DNA from: Candidatus Harrysmithiimonas galli
GTDB lineage: Bacteria > Bacillota > Bacilli > CAJFEE01
Direction of reading: 5' to 3'
Assembly: GCA_904373265.1 (NCBI GenBank)
Contig: CAJFEE010000011.1
Coordinates: 1-64,000 of the forward strand
DNA length: 64,000 bases
The notes beneath the pieces were generated by a model. The model saw only the letters and a list, made by a program, of their open reading frames with translations. It did no database searches and was not told where the DNA came from. Of the stretch, positions 51,207-60,119 are shown piece after piece. Positions within the stretch are counted from its first letter, which is position 1; each line of letters begins with the position of its first letter. A program made the translations under genes and the position numbers.

Positions 51207-51995
51207 ATGGATGTAAAAACAAGACAGGACGCTTGGACACATGAAAATGATGTGCTTCTTGCAGAAACTGTACTCAGACATGTTCGAGAAGGAAGTACAC
51301 AACTAAATGCTTTTGAAGAAGTGGGAGATTTATTAAATCGAACCTCTGCTGCATGTGGATTTCGATGGAATGCTGTCATTCGGCATAAATACGAGCATGC
51401 TTTACAATTGGCAAAAAAATACCGGAAAGAAAAAAAACGAGCAGAAAGTCAAATGAAAAGCGGAAAAGAAAGAAAAAATCTCTTGTATACGCCCCCAATG
51501 GCGCAATTGAAAGAACCTATCGAGCAGGTTTTCCACAATGAAATGCAAACAGAAGAAAAATCTCAAGATCCAATTATCTTACCGTCTGCTGAGATATTCG
51601 TTACAAATGATGAAAAAATAGAGGAAAATCATAAAACAGGTGTACCAACCCAACCACAAGGCATGTATATTCCTGAAGGGAAAAAGTTGGAAATTGGAGA
51701 TGTTATTGCCTTTTTGATGAATATTAAGCAGCAAACTTCTCAAAGTTCATTTATAGAATATGAGAACATGCGACTAAAAAAAGAAATTCACAGTCTACAA
51801 GCTAAAATTCAAGGACTTGAGACACAGATTAAGAAACTCGAATCTGAAGCAAACACAATGCACGAAGATTACGATACTGTCATGAAAATTTTAAATCGAG
51901 CAAGAAAGCTGGTATTATTTGATGAGGAAGACAGTGGCTCAGTCCCAACCTTTAAAATGGACAAAAACGGAAATTTAGAAAAAGTTGCAGACTAA
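51207..51995 (+). CDS. rsfA: Prespore-specific transcription factor RsfA
   Basis: RsfA fine-tunes sigma-F-dependent genes in the forespore. The product is 262 residues. Residues about 1-62 form the Myb/SANT-like DNA-binding domain (RQDAWTHENDVLLAETVLRH; GFRWNAVIRHKYE), the family mark. A Lys/Glu-rich hinge follows, then a central segment and a coiled coil at residues about 183-225 (MRLKKEIHSLQAKIQGLETQ), likely for dimerisation. AAGGAAG precedes the ATG. A GTATA box with a GGTTAAAGAT element at 51111-51139 faintly resembles sigma-F promoters, but spacing is short. The acidic C-terminus ends EEDSGSVP. Confidence 0.92.
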   Translation: MDVKTRQDAWTHENDVLLAETVLRHVREGSTQLNAFEEVGDLLNRTSAACGFRWNAVIRHKYEHALQLAKKYRKEKKRAESQMKSGKERKNLLYTPPMAQLKEPIEQVFHNEMQTEEKSQDPIILPSAEIFVTNDEKIEENHKTGVPTQPQGMYIPEGKKLEIGDVIAFLMNIKQQTSQSSFIEYENMRLKKEIHSLQAKIQGLETQIKKLESEANTMHEDYDTVMKILNRARKLVLFDEEDSGSVPTFKMDKNGNLEKVAD

Positions 51996-52121
51996 TCCAT
52001 ACGTAATTTTAAACAATGGAAATAAAAAATCTAGTGAAATGATAGTCAGCAAGCAATGCATAACAAATTGACTGATCGCTCTTTGATATTGAGACTGGAC
52101 AAAATAAGAAAAATATAATAA

Positions 52122-52169
52122 AAAAATCCAATATCAATCTATCTAAACTCCGATTGATATTGGATTTTT
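52122..52169. terminator. Strong bidirectional terminator after rsfA
   Basis: A perfect 18-bp stem: 52122-52139 with 52152-52169, flanked by A and T tracts on both sides. It lies 126 bases after the rsfA stop and directly beside the transposase remnant. Confidence 0.85.
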
Positions 52170-52171
52170 CT

Positions 52172-52349
52172 ATAGTCATCTAAGAAAATCAATCTCATTT
52201 GGGAGATTTTCGTTAAGTGTATCGCCATAAAAGCAAACCCTAATTCATTTTTTGCCTCCTTTGTACCCTAGATTGAAAGTCAAATTAGCTTTCAGGAATC
52301 CAAAAACCAGTTCTACATCTATTTTTCTTTTGTTTGTATATTTCCAGTT
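52172..52349 (-). pseudogene. Remnant of an IS1182-family transposase, C-terminal end
   Basis: Minus-strand translation reads KRKIDVELVFGFLKANLTFN, then after one frameshift NELGFAFMAIHLTKI. IS1182-type transposases end with RRKIDVEPVFGFLKANLRF and NELGFAFMAVNLRK, so the match is clear. The shift falls in a run of six As near 52250. A stop codon interrupts the frame upstream and the rest of the gene is gone. It is an old insertion scar. Confidence 0.78.
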
Positions 52350-52703
52350 TTTTCATTTGAAAACCGTTTCATCATTTGATTTTTCAAGCAGTCTCAAGTG
52401 AAATTATTTTAGAATCATTCAACTAAACTATACCGCATTTTTCTTTAACTGAATAAGAAAAACAGGATACACATTTATCCATTTTGAAATCCTTTTACCT
52501 GCCCATTCAGCCAAATGATGCGCCAGACCAGATAACAGTTCACTCATTTCCTCCTTGACAGTTGTCCACTATCCTGCTATTTTTCTAAACATGTGGCGAT
52601 TACAAATCCCAAGCCAAAACGAGCGATAAGGACTTTCATATACACCTTGTTTTCCTACCTTTTGTTATAGGGTATTCTCTCGCTGATCTCTATGAAAAAG
52701 CAA
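52350..52703. other. Region between transposase remnant and pta, no gene seen
   Basis: About 350 bases. It may be further eroded transposon DNA, but I find no readable frame. Confidence 0.45.
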
Positions 52704-52734
52704 ACACAAATTTTCTGCTGCTTCAGATTTGTGT
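52704..52734 (-). terminator. Probable terminator of pta
   Basis: ACACAAAT (52704-52711) pairs with ATTTGTGT (52727-52734); the minus strand continues with TTGCTTTTTC. It lies 16 bases past the pta stop. Confidence 0.65.
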
Positions 52735-52749
52735 AATGCCTCTTATCAC

Positions 52750-53721
52750 TTACAATGCCTGTGCTGCCGTAATTAATGCCAGCTTATATACATCATCCGC
52801 ATTGCAACCGCGAGATAAGTCGTTAACTGGTTTATTTAAACCTTGAAGGATTGGACCAACCGCATCAAAACCACCCAAACGCTGAGCGATTTTATAGCCA
52901 ATATTTCCTGCATCCAATGTTGGGAAAACAAAAACATTGGCTTCACCCATTATTTTTCCATCTGGCATTTTTTGTTTCGCCACTGATGGAACAATCGCTG
53001 CATCAAATTGCAACTCACCTTCTAAAATCAGATCTGGTGCCATTTGCTGCGCCAACTGTGTAGCCTTAACAACCTTCTCAGTTTCTTCTGACTTTGCTGA
53101 ACCATTGGTAGAAAAAGAAAGCATTGCAATCTTCGGATCAATGCCAAATTTTTCCGCTGTTTCTGCACAGCCAACTGCAATACCAGCCAAATCTTCTGCA
53201 TTGGGATGAATGGTAATTGCACAATCTCCAAAAATATATCTTGTATCTCCCTTTTCCATAACAAAAACACCAGCAACCTTGCTTACGCCTGGCTTGGTTT
53301 TTATAATCTGTAGTGCTGGACGAACTGTGTCACCCGTTGAATGAATCGCACCACTGACTAGACCATCCGCCTCTTTCATATGAACAAGCATTGTACCATA
53401 ATAGTTTTCATCCTTTAATAACTCTTGTGCCTGTTCTTCTGTTGCTTTTCCCTTGCGACATGCTACAAATTCAGCAACCTTCTCGGAAAAATTTTTATCT
53501 GTTGAATGATGTAAAATTTGAATGCCATCCAATGATAAACCTAGAGACTTTGCTTTTGCTTGTAATTTTTCTGCCTCACCAATTAAAATTGGAACAACAA
53601 GTCCTTCCTTTGCCAATCGGACAACTGCTTCTAAAATACGAATATCTTCCCCTTCTGGAAACACAATTTTTTTATTTTTTCCTTGTACCTTCTCCTTTAA
53701 CTCATTAAACAACTTCGACAT
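52750..53721 (-). CDS. pta: Phosphate acetyltransferase
   Basis: Pta converts acetyl-CoA and phosphate to acetyl phosphate, the first step of acetate overflow with AckA. The product is 323 residues, the short form without regulatory domains. Family motifs: PEGEDIRILEAVVRL near residue 20, GLVSGAIHSTGDTVRPALQ near residue 130, and the C-terminal NKPVNDLSRGCNADDVYKL. I chose the ATG at 53721 (MSKLFNELKEK), 8 bases after GAGAGGAG; the frame extends 18 codons further without a site. It precedes hemQ in the locus, as in B. subtilis (pta-ywfI), but here 2 kb apart. Confidence 0.96.
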   Translation of the reverse strand: MSKLFNELKEKVQGKNKKIVFPEGEDIRILEAVVRLAKEGLVVPILIGEAEKLQAKAKSLGLSLDGIQILHHSTDKNFSEKVAEFVACRKGKATEEQAQELLKDENYYGTMLVHMKEADGLVSGAIHSTGDTVRPALQIIKTKPGVSKVAGVFVMEKGDTRYIFGDCAITIHPNAEDLAGIAVGCAETAEKFGIDPKIAMLSFSTNGSAKSEETEKVVKATQLAQQMAPDLILEGELQFDAAIVPSVAKQKMPDGKIMGEANVFVFPTLDAGNIGYKIAQRLGGFDAVGPILQGLNKPVNDLSRGCNADDVYKLALITAAQAL

Positions 53722-54423
53722 GTTGACTGCTCCTCTCTGTATTTTTCTATATTTTATAATACTTTTATCATACAACTTTTAACAAAACTTGAAAAGAATA
53801 AGAAGCAAAATAAGCAAGTGATTACATCTGACCTTAAACTACAAAAACAGCCTAACGTAAGAGAGCAGAAATTTTTTGGCATATGTATTTTATAAAACAA
53901 AAAGATGCTGAGTTCAAAATAAAAACAATCACTGGAAGAACGTTTTCCCTATTCTAAACTTACCATCTGGTTGCTTTTGTAAACAATATCTTCTTAACCT
54001 TTATTGCAAGGTTAAAGCTTCTTTTATTGCACCAATTTATGATCATAAACTAAAAGATGAACACCCTAAAGTATACATGTGCAACAAATAATAAAAACAA
54101 ATGATACAAAATACATAATGAACAGCTTTAAAAAGATTTGAATGCACGAAAAAATCTGTTTTATTTTAATTTTAAAATATTATATTGTTTTATTTCAAGC
54201 TAAGAAAGAAAATATTGATGATTCATTAACATACAGTACTTATCAATAATGAAACAAACAAAAAAGTTTATTTTACCATTTATAAACAAGCTTCGATATG
54301 ACCAAAGGAAAATGATACAAAACAGTGTCGCTCCCTTTCATCACATATGCACTTATCTTACTTTATTTTGATTGTAAATTTCAGAAATGAGTCTCCTCTT
54401 TATCATTTTCCATAATGCTATGA
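53722..54423. other. AT-rich gap between the PPOX protein and pta
   Basis: About 700 bases, no gene. A short hairpin TAACCTT/AAGGTTA lies at 53995-54014. Confidence 0.5.
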
Positions 54424-54828
54424 CTAGAATTCTATCTTTTCTTCAACCCCTAATTGAGAACGGAATTCTGCAGTTGCATTTTCTAAGTGAAATATTTTCA
54501 ACTGATATCCTGTCTGTTCATTGTATATTTTTTGCATAGCTGGTGTATGACTTAAAACCATATTCGCAATAGTATCATCTGCTTCAAATACAGCTTTTCC
54601 ATAATATCTTAAAAAACCTGTATCTTTCTGAGCGCATAACTCAATATACGGATGATTCTGCATTTGCTTATATACCTCTTTAAACGAACCAATTCCAAAG
54701 TATATTTTATCATTGGATAACATATGAAATGCAATCGGACGACATTTAGGTTTGTTACCATCTACTGTTGTCAAGAAAAAAACTGGACATTCTTTCAAAT
54801 AATTTTCTACCTTTTCAATATTACTCAT
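54424..54828 (-). CDS. Pyridoxamine 5'-phosphate oxidase-like flavoprotein
   Basis: The product is 134 residues of the FMN-binding split-barrel (PPOX) family. Typical parts: VFFLTTVDGNKPKCRPIAFH near residue 15, then DKIYFGIGSFKEVYKQMQNH, and YIELCAQ. Such proteins bind FMN or F420 and include small reductases for nitro compounds and quinones; activity here is unknown. I start at MSNIEKVENYL (54828), where GGAGGG lies 7 bases ahead; an ATG five codons earlier has no site. It diverges from an HxlR regulator, which probably controls it, a common pairing for PPOX or nitroreductase genes. Confidence 0.9.
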   Translation of the reverse strand: MSNIEKVENYLKECPVFFLTTVDGNKPKCRPIAFHMLSNDKIYFGIGSFKEVYKQMQNHPYIELCAQKDTGFLRYYGKAVFEADDTIANMVLSHTPAMQKIYNEQTGYQLKIFHLENATAEFRSQLGVEEKIEF

Positions 54829-54977
54829 ATATTTTCCCTCCATTATTGATTACCTGCTGCTTGTCGTATTTTATAATTATTACAGTTTAATTATATATCG
54901 AATGATTTACATAACAAGTACGATATTTTATAATACCTACTATTTCATTGGATACTGAGGAGAGGAGAGAATAGAAT

Positions 54978-55310
54978 ATGAAAAAAGATTTATACGGAGC
55001 TTGCCCATTTGTTACCACACAGAAAATTTTACAAGGCAAATGGGCAATTCTCATATTACATTATTTGAGTGATGGTCCAGTAAGATTCAATGCATTACAA
55101 AAAATGGTACCCAACATGACACATGCCACATTATCAAAACAATTAAAACAATTAGAAGCATATAACTTGATCATTAGAAAAGAATATCCACAGATACCTC
55201 CGAAAGTGGAATACGATTTGAGTGAAGTTGGAAAAAATTTTTTACCCGTTTTAGATAGTATTAAAGATTTTGGGAATAAATACATTGACTATTTACAAAC
55301 AAGACAGTAA
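54978..55310 (+). CDS. HxlR-family transcriptional regulator
   Basis: The product is 110 residues with the HxlR winged helix. It opens with LYGACPFVTTQKILQGKWAI, the family start with the conserved Cys, then helix-turn-helix MTHATLSKQLKQLEAYNLI and the wing EYDLSEVGKNFL. HxlR proteins often sense electrophiles or oxidants through the N-terminal Cys. It diverges from the PPOX gene across 149 bases; AGTA...TACT half-sites near 54921-54945 could be its operator. GGAGAGAATAGA precedes the ATG, with a strong purine stretch. Confidence 0.92.
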   Translation: MKKDLYGACPFVTTQKILQGKWAILILHYLSDGPVRFNALQKMVPNMTHATLSKQLKQLEAYNLIIRKEYPQIPPKVEYDLSEVGKNFLPVLDSIKDFGNKYIDYLQTRQ

Positions 55311-55319
55311 TTCAAAATA

Positions 55320-55359
55320 ATCTTTTATTTCATTACTATATTATTGAAAAATAAAAGAT
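55320..55359 (+). terminator. Terminator of the HxlR gene
   Basis: ATCTTTTATTT (55320-55330) mirrors AAATAAAAGAT (55349-55359), an AT-rich stem 10 bases after the stop. Confidence 0.6.
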
Positions 55360-55778
55360 GTTTACGTTTTGTTCCTTACCCTGTCAATCTTTTTGTACCC
55401 ATATAATCTCACACAAGAGAAATCGTCAGCAGACTTCTGCACATGAAGCAAGGACTATTTTCTTTACGCGCATAATGATTTATCATTTTCCCCAAGCAAA
55501 ACAAGAACAAATTTAAGAAGAGATACAAGATGTCCTATGTCCTCTAAATAAAATCCCCAAAACACCGATAAAATCAGGTTTGGGGAACATGTAACAACTG
55601 ATGAAAAGATAATCAGAAATCCTTTTGAGTTTTATGTTCAATCCAAAAAGTCTATCCTTTCTTTACGTTTAAGACTTTTCTTCCAATATCAAACCGCCAA
55701 ATCCAAGCAAAACATTCGCACTTCCTCTTGGACATGTTATAATTAGAACGAATTCAATCCATAAGGAGGTTTTTATTT
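55360..55778. other. Intergenic region before hemQ
   Basis: About 420 bases. No gene seen; it includes the hairpin at 55554-55586 and the hemQ promoter region. Confidence 0.5.
55554..55586 (-). other. Isolated hairpin in the gap before hemQ
   Basis: TCCCCAAA (55554-55561) pairs with TTTGGGGA (55579-55586). On the minus strand it is followed by TTTTATTT, like a terminator, but no minus-strand gene ends here. It may be left from a lost gene. Confidence 0.5.
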
Positions 55779-56546
55779 ATGAAAGAGATGCCAACAGAGG
55801 GACGGCGTGTTGAAGCTGTCAAAACAACTGAGGGCTGGTGCTCACTAAACATATTTTATCATATGGACTGGCCTGCATGGAGACAAGTTGATCAAGCGCT
55901 GCAAACCGAATACATCAATCAATTGATTGCTGTTTTAAATCAATGGACAGAGGTAGAAGCTGCTGAAAAAGGATCACATGCTTTTTACTCCGTACTTGGT
56001 CAAAAAGCCGATCTACATTTTTGGATTTTACGTCCAACAATGGCAGAAATTCATGATGCACAGCACCAGTTAGAAAAGCTGCCAATTGCAGACTTCTTTA
56101 TCCCGGCTTACTCCTTTGTTTCCATATTAGAGGCAAGCAATTATTTGCCAGTTGAATTTACTGATGACCATCCGATGGTTCGTGCCAAATTGTACCCAAC
56201 CATTCCAAAACTTATGTATAGTTGTTTTTACCCAATGAATAAAAAACGTGATTTGGATGACAACTGGTATATGCTTTCACTTGAGCAACGTCGTCCACTC
56301 ATGGCTTCACATGGTGAGACCGGACGCAAATACAAAGACACACTCAAACAATATACAGCTGGCTCCATCGGCTTAGACGACTGGGAATGGGGCATTACAC
56401 TGATCGGCGATGATCCAGTCGAATTCAAAAAAATCGTGACTGAAATGCGTTTTGACGAAGTAAGTGCACGATATGGAGAATTCGGTCCGTTCTATATCTC
56501 AAAACTTCTTCCTATGGATCACATCCAAAATCATTTTAAACTATAA
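55779..56546 (+). CDS. hemQ: Coproheme decarboxylase HemQ
   Basis: HemQ turns iron-coproporphyrin III into heme b by two oxidative decarboxylations with hydrogen peroxide, the last step of the Gram-positive coproporphyrin pathway. The product is 255 residues, a two-module ferredoxin-like beta barrel of the chlorite-dismutase family. The catalytic tyrosine is in CFYPMNKKRD (near residue 149) and the proximal His in LMASHGETGRKY (near residue 176). The chlorite-dismutase distal Arg is absent, as expected for HemQ. AAGGAGG lies 9 bases before the ATG. Matches ywfI of B. subtilis in locus and size. Confidence 0.95.
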   Translation: MKEMPTEGRRVEAVKTTEGWCSLNIFYHMDWPAWRQVDQALQTEYINQLIAVLNQWTEVEAAEKGSHAFYSVLGQKADLHFWILRPTMAEIHDAQHQLEKLPIADFFIPAYSFVSILEASNYLPVEFTDDHPMVRAKLYPTIPKLMYSCFYPMNKKRDLDDNWYMLSLEQRRPLMASHGETGRKYKDTLKQYTAGSIGLDDWEWGITLIGDDPVEFKKIVTEMRFDEVSARYGEFGPFYISKLLPMDHIQNHFKL

Positions 56547-56586
56547 CAATAAAAAATAACGTTAAAAACATATTCAATCATAAAAC

Positions 56587-56671
56587 AGAGGTAAACTTAA
56601 GCACACTTTGAATTTTGCTATGTAGGAGCTGATAAAATTCTTAAATTACTTGCTTGGATTTACCTCTTTTT
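56587..56671 (+). terminator. Probable terminator of hemQ
   Basis: AGAGGTAAA (56587-56595) pairs with TTTACCTCT (56659-56667), followed by TTTTTCCTTTT. The loop is long (63 bases). Confidence 0.55.
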
Positions 56672-56791
56672 CCTTTTGTCTCCTAAATAAAAAAGTGCAC
56701 CATATCTTTTTTCATTTCTTTTCACATTTCATACGCATTAGGCATACATATAAAAAGAATCACATACTGGCCCAGGAGGTGAAAAATTACA

Positions 56792-57217
56792 TTGAGTGTC
56801 ATTAAATATACGAGTAAAGATGTTGACTTGCTTGCTCGATTAATGCGTGCAGAAGCAGAAGGAGAGGGGCAAGAAGGCATGTTAATGGTGGGAAACGTTG
56901 GTGTGAATCGTGTGTTATCTGACTGCTTAGATTTTAAAAACATCCGCAATGTTAACGACATGGTTTTTCAGAGTCCTGGTGGATTTGAAGCAACACAAAA
57001 AGGATATTTTTATCAAAGAGCACGTGAGCAAGAAAAAAAGCTGGCCAAACGTGCTTTAGCAGGAGAACGGATTCATCCAGCAACATATGCGCTTTGGTTT
57101 TTTCGTCCAACTGGAGAATGTCCCAGCACCTGGTACAATCAGGTGAACTCTGGACGGTATAAAAATCACTGCTTTTTTATTCCAACTGAGCAAGATTGTC
57201 CGAATGTTTATCGTTAA
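56792..57217 (+). CDS. cwlJ: Spore cortex-lytic hydrolase CwlJ
   Basis: CwlJ breaks down spore cortex peptidoglycan during germination and is triggered by calcium-dipicolinate. The product is 141 residues, matching the full length of B. subtilis CwlJ along its course: VDLLARLMRAEAEGEGQEGM with the catalytic Glu, then GYFYQRARE, and ALWFFRPTGECPSTWYNQ. The SleB/CwlJ hydrolase domain stands alone without signal peptide, as in CwlJ but not SleB. The start is TTG at 56792, set by AGGAGGTG (56774-56781) ten bases ahead. GerQ, which CwlJ needs for localisation in the coat, is encoded next. Confidence 0.95.
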   Translation: MSVIKYTSKDVDLLARLMRAEAEGEGQEGMLMVGNVGVNRVLSDCLDFKNIRNVNDMVFQSPGGFEATQKGYFYQRAREQEKKLAKRALAGERIHPATYALWFFRPTGECPSTWYNQVNSGRYKNHCFFIPTEQDCPNVYR

Positions 57218-57229
57218 CAACTAGATATC

Positions 57230-57256
57230 AAAAACCAAAGCAAAACTGGTTTTTTT
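57230..57256 (+). terminator. Terminator of cwlJ
   Basis: AAAACCA (57231-57237) pairs with TGGTTTT (57247-57253), followed by Ts, 14 bases after the stop. Confidence 0.8.
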
Positions 57257-57454
57257 GTGTGTTCCATGTAGTTTTCTTTTCTTAGACGAGCGAGCTACAA
57301 ATCTATAACAAATTTGGGCTTAATTTGTACTCTTCTTCTATAATAAATTTCACTCATGCAAAAGCACTAGAAAAAATATGTTCAAACCAGCTACTTTAAT
57401 TTTCTGCAAAGACACTTTTTGTTCCTGTTTCTTTCAATAAAAAGGAGGTTTACC

Positions 57455-58033
57455 ATGTACGGAAATCAAGAATTTGGAAATCAAAATTTGATGTATCGTG
57501 GGCAAGGCGGGTTTTTTGAGCCAGCTGGAGGTTATTTACCACCCAATTATACAGGAGCGGCTTATCCCAATGCACCGCAACAAGGGCAATCTGGTAGCCC
57601 AACACAACCTGCCATGATGACAACCGTTCCAAAAACAAGCGGTTCACAAAATCAAACCACATATGGTCCTTTTGGTGTAACTGGTCCGCGTCAAGAGGAA
57701 TCCTATATTGAAAATATTTTACGCGTAAACGTTGGAAAGCTTTGCCGTGTATATATGACCTATGATGGAAGTAAAAGCTGGACAGATAAAGCATACGAAG
57801 GTATTTTAGAAGCAGCCGGAAGAGATCACATCGTTATAAAAGATACCCAATCAGACAGACGGTATTTACTTTTAATGATTTACTTGGATTATGTGGAATT
57901 TTTCGAGAAAATCAATTACTATTATTTTGTAAACAACTATTATATTTCCAATTTCACTGAGGCAGATTTGGATCCGGCAATTAAAAAAGCAATTTTTCCA
58001 GTTGGTCCGGCTGCTAGCACATTACAACAGTAA
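57455..58033 (+). CDS. gerQ: Spore coat protein GerQ
   Basis: GerQ is an inner-coat protein, crosslinked by transglutaminase, which holds CwlJ in place. The product is 192 residues. The N-terminal 80 are low-complexity, rich in Gly, Pro, Gln, Asn and Tyr (crosslink donors). The C-terminal half is the conserved GerQ domain: EESYIENILRVNVGKLCRVY, then AGRDHIVIKDTQSDRRYLLL and NYYYFVNNYYISNF. I start at MYGNQEFGNQNL (57455), 6 bases after AAGGAGG, not at an ATG 12 codons upstream. Placed 237 bases after cwlJ, same strand, with a terminator between, so separate transcripts are likely. Confidence 0.95.
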   Translation: MYGNQEFGNQNLMYRGQGGFFEPAGGYLPPNYTGAAYPNAPQQGQSGSPTQPAMMTTVPKTSGSQNQTTYGPFGVTGPRQEESYIENILRVNVGKLCRVYMTYDGSKSWTDKAYEGILEAAGRDHIVIKDTQSDRRYLLLMIYLDYVEFFEKINYYYFVNNYYISNFTEADLDPAIKKAIFPVGPAASTLQQ

Positions 58034-58252
58034 AAAAATAAAATCAAGGTTGGGGAATTTTATCAAACAATTGTAAATCAAGTTTTCCTATGAAAATCTT
58101 ATGCCCACTGTGCAAAAGCATAAGTGCACACAGGCTGCTCGAAAAAACAATTATTTTGGCTGAGTTGTGATATGCACATCGGGCAGATTATTTTTTTAGA
58201 AAAATACAAGTACTTTGCCCCGGCCTTTGATTGATAATCGGATGGTGACCCA

Positions 58253-59062
58253 ATGAAACAGATGCTTCAACAAGCTCAAATGATTTTTTTTGATATGGAC
58301 GGAACATTATACGAAGGCAGAAAACATTATGATACATATGCCCAGCAACTTATGCTGCAAGTTCCAAAAAACAAACAAAAAAGCTTTTGGCATAATTATA
58401 CACAAGCGATGAACAAGCAACTACCGTTAAAGCCTGGAACAATTTTCTTAAAACAATCCCAAAACATTATACAAGTTGACCCTTTCACATTATCCTCCAT
58501 TTTTATATCAGACTGGAATGGAAATCGAGTTTATGAATCCATCCATATTAAAGATTTACCTTCTGACTGCTATATTCCTGTTGGTGATGCTTGGTGGATC
58601 GCTTATGTCTGTGCTGTTCAGGCGGGCAGTTCTCCGGATTTTTCCGCTTATGAAAAAACAAAAGAGATCATGTTGACTGCACAATACAACTTTCCCAAAA
58701 CAAAAAATCTAAAAGAAAGTTTATCTCGACTAAAATCAAAACAAAAAATTTTCATTTGCATCACAAACAGCTATGCAGAAGATGCCAAAAGTTTGTTAAA
58801 ATTTTTGGGATTGTATGATGTGTTTATGCATATTGTGGCACCTGGAAATAAACCACAGGAAATCAAAAATCACTTTTATCGATATTTGAATCTTTACCAC
58901 TTGAAACCTGAACAGGCACTTTCTATCGGTGACAACATTTTTAATGAAATTATACCCGCACTGCAAATGGGTATGCCTGCCATTTTACTTTCTGATTGGG
59001 GGGAAGACTATACACATCCGAGACTAAAAATTGTTCCAACATTGGAAAATATATTCGATTAA
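58253..59062 (+). CDS. HAD-superfamily hydrolase
   Basis: The product is 269 residues. HAD motif I is FFDMDGTLYEG (about residue 12; Asp nucleophile), motif II CITNSYAED, motif III at NKPQEIK (lysine) and motif IV SIGDNIFNEI. Cap insertion of about 90 residues between motifs I and II suggests type C1 with small-metabolite phosphatase activity. Substrate unknown. GGTGA lies before the ATG. It converges with the nap operon at a shared terminator. Confidence 0.85.
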   Translation: MKQMLQQAQMIFFDMDGTLYEGRKHYDTYAQQLMLQVPKNKQKSFWHNYTQAMNKQLPLKPGTIFLKQSQNIIQVDPFTLSSIFISDWNGNRVYESIHIKDLPSDCYIPVGDAWWIAYVCAVQAGSSPDFSAYEKTKEIMLTAQYNFPKTKNLKESLSRLKSKQKIFICITNSYAEDAKSLLKFLGLYDVFMHIVAPGNKPQEIKNHFYRYLNLYHLKPEQALSIGDNIFNEIIPALQMGMPAILLSDWGEDYTHPRLKIVPTLENIFD

Positions 59063-59150
59063 AATCAGCTATAATTATAGAGAAAGAATCTTTTAAACAT
59101 GATCTGCTTTCCAACGTAAAATCCAAAAACAGTCTAGGAGAACCACAAAT

Positions 59151-59207
59151 AAAACCCTCTATCCTTACAAAGAGGCAAATTTTGCCACGCACTAGGTAGA
59201 GGGTTTT
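59151..59207. terminator. Bidirectional terminator between HAD gene and nap operon
   Basis: AAAACCCTCTA (59151-59161) pairs with TAGAGGGTTTT (59197-59207), with an inner GGCAAA/TTTGCC hairpin. A and T tracts flank both ends, so it serves both convergent units. Confidence 0.85.
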
Positions 59208-59219
59208 TCATCACATATT

Positions 59220-60086
59220 TTATGCGCTTTTTTCTTCTACTTTCTTCATATCATTTTCCTTTTTTGCTACCAAGGCAAGTTTGGGAACAATCCGCAACGC
59301 ATTATCATTGCAATGATCCACGCATTTGCCGCATAACATACAGTCTCCAGCCGTAACATAAATCGCACCTTGATCAACTACTGGCACCAATATTTCCGAA
59401 TCCGCAAGACATACCTGTTTACAATGATTACAATGGATGCATTTATCATGGTCTATTTTTACATGAAAATTCCCCGCTTTACCCACCACTTGGTAAAAAC
59501 CACCGATTGGACAAAGCGAACGACACCAAATACGTGTTGCAAAAAACACTTCGGCAATCACAATAGCAATAAAACTCCAAACGCCAAGACCCGTTGCAAA
59601 AATAATTCCTTTCATCACTGTACCGATCGGATTAAACATTTCATAAACTGGAAGACTTGAAGCAAATGATAAAGCAAGAATAATTAACGCAATCCATATT
59701 TTGGTATAACGATTGACTTTGACATCGTATCGTTTTTTAATTTTAAACAACTTCCGCAGCCTATTGCAAAACTCTAAAATTAGGTTTACAGGACAAACCC
59801 AACCGCAGAATACACGTCCACGAATGAGAAAATAAAATGCAAAAATAGTTACAGCTCCAATTAGCAAAACAGTATGAACTGTTTTAGAAGCAAAAATAAT
59901 TTGCAAGGCACCAAAAGGATCGGTTAGCATAATCCCCAAAATTTCCGAGGACGATAAAGTCCCGAAAAAAAAGTTTTCACCCTCGATTTCAGCCAAGAAA
60001 GGCGTTAAAAATAAGAGCAGGACAGCAAATTGAACAATTCTTCGTACAATCGTCCACTTTGGCAGCTTTTTTGAATGATTTTTCAT
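59220..60086 (-). CDS. napH: Quinol dehydrogenase membrane subunit NapH
   Basis: NapH takes electrons from menaquinol and, with NapG, passes them toward the nitrate reductase. The product is 288 residues. About four to five membrane helices are visible, with two cysteine motifs at the membrane surface (FCGWVCPVN and WCRSLCPIG). Two ferredoxin clusters follow at the C-terminus (CIHCNHCKQVC and CMLCGKCVDHC). I chose the ATG at 60086, 6 bases after AAGGGTG, not a GTG three codons upstream. It is the last gene of the operon, just before the terminator. Confidence 0.92.
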   Translation of the reverse strand: MKNHSKKLPKWTIVRRIVQFAVLLLFLTPFLAEIEGENFFFGTLSSSEILGIMLTDPFGALQIIFASKTVHTVLLIGAVTIFAFYFLIRGRVFCGWVCPVNLILEFCNRLRKLFKIKKRYDVKVNRYTKIWIALIILALSFASSLPVYEMFNPIGTVMKGIIFATGLGVWSFIAIVIAEVFFATRIWCRSLCPIGGFYQVVGKAGNFHVKIDHDKCIHCNHCKQVCLADSEILVPVVDQGAIYVTAGDCMLCGKCVDHCNDNALRIVPKLALVAKKENDMKKVEEKSA

Positions 60087-60119
60087 TCCAATCACCCTTA
60101 TATCAAAATTTTATGTTTA

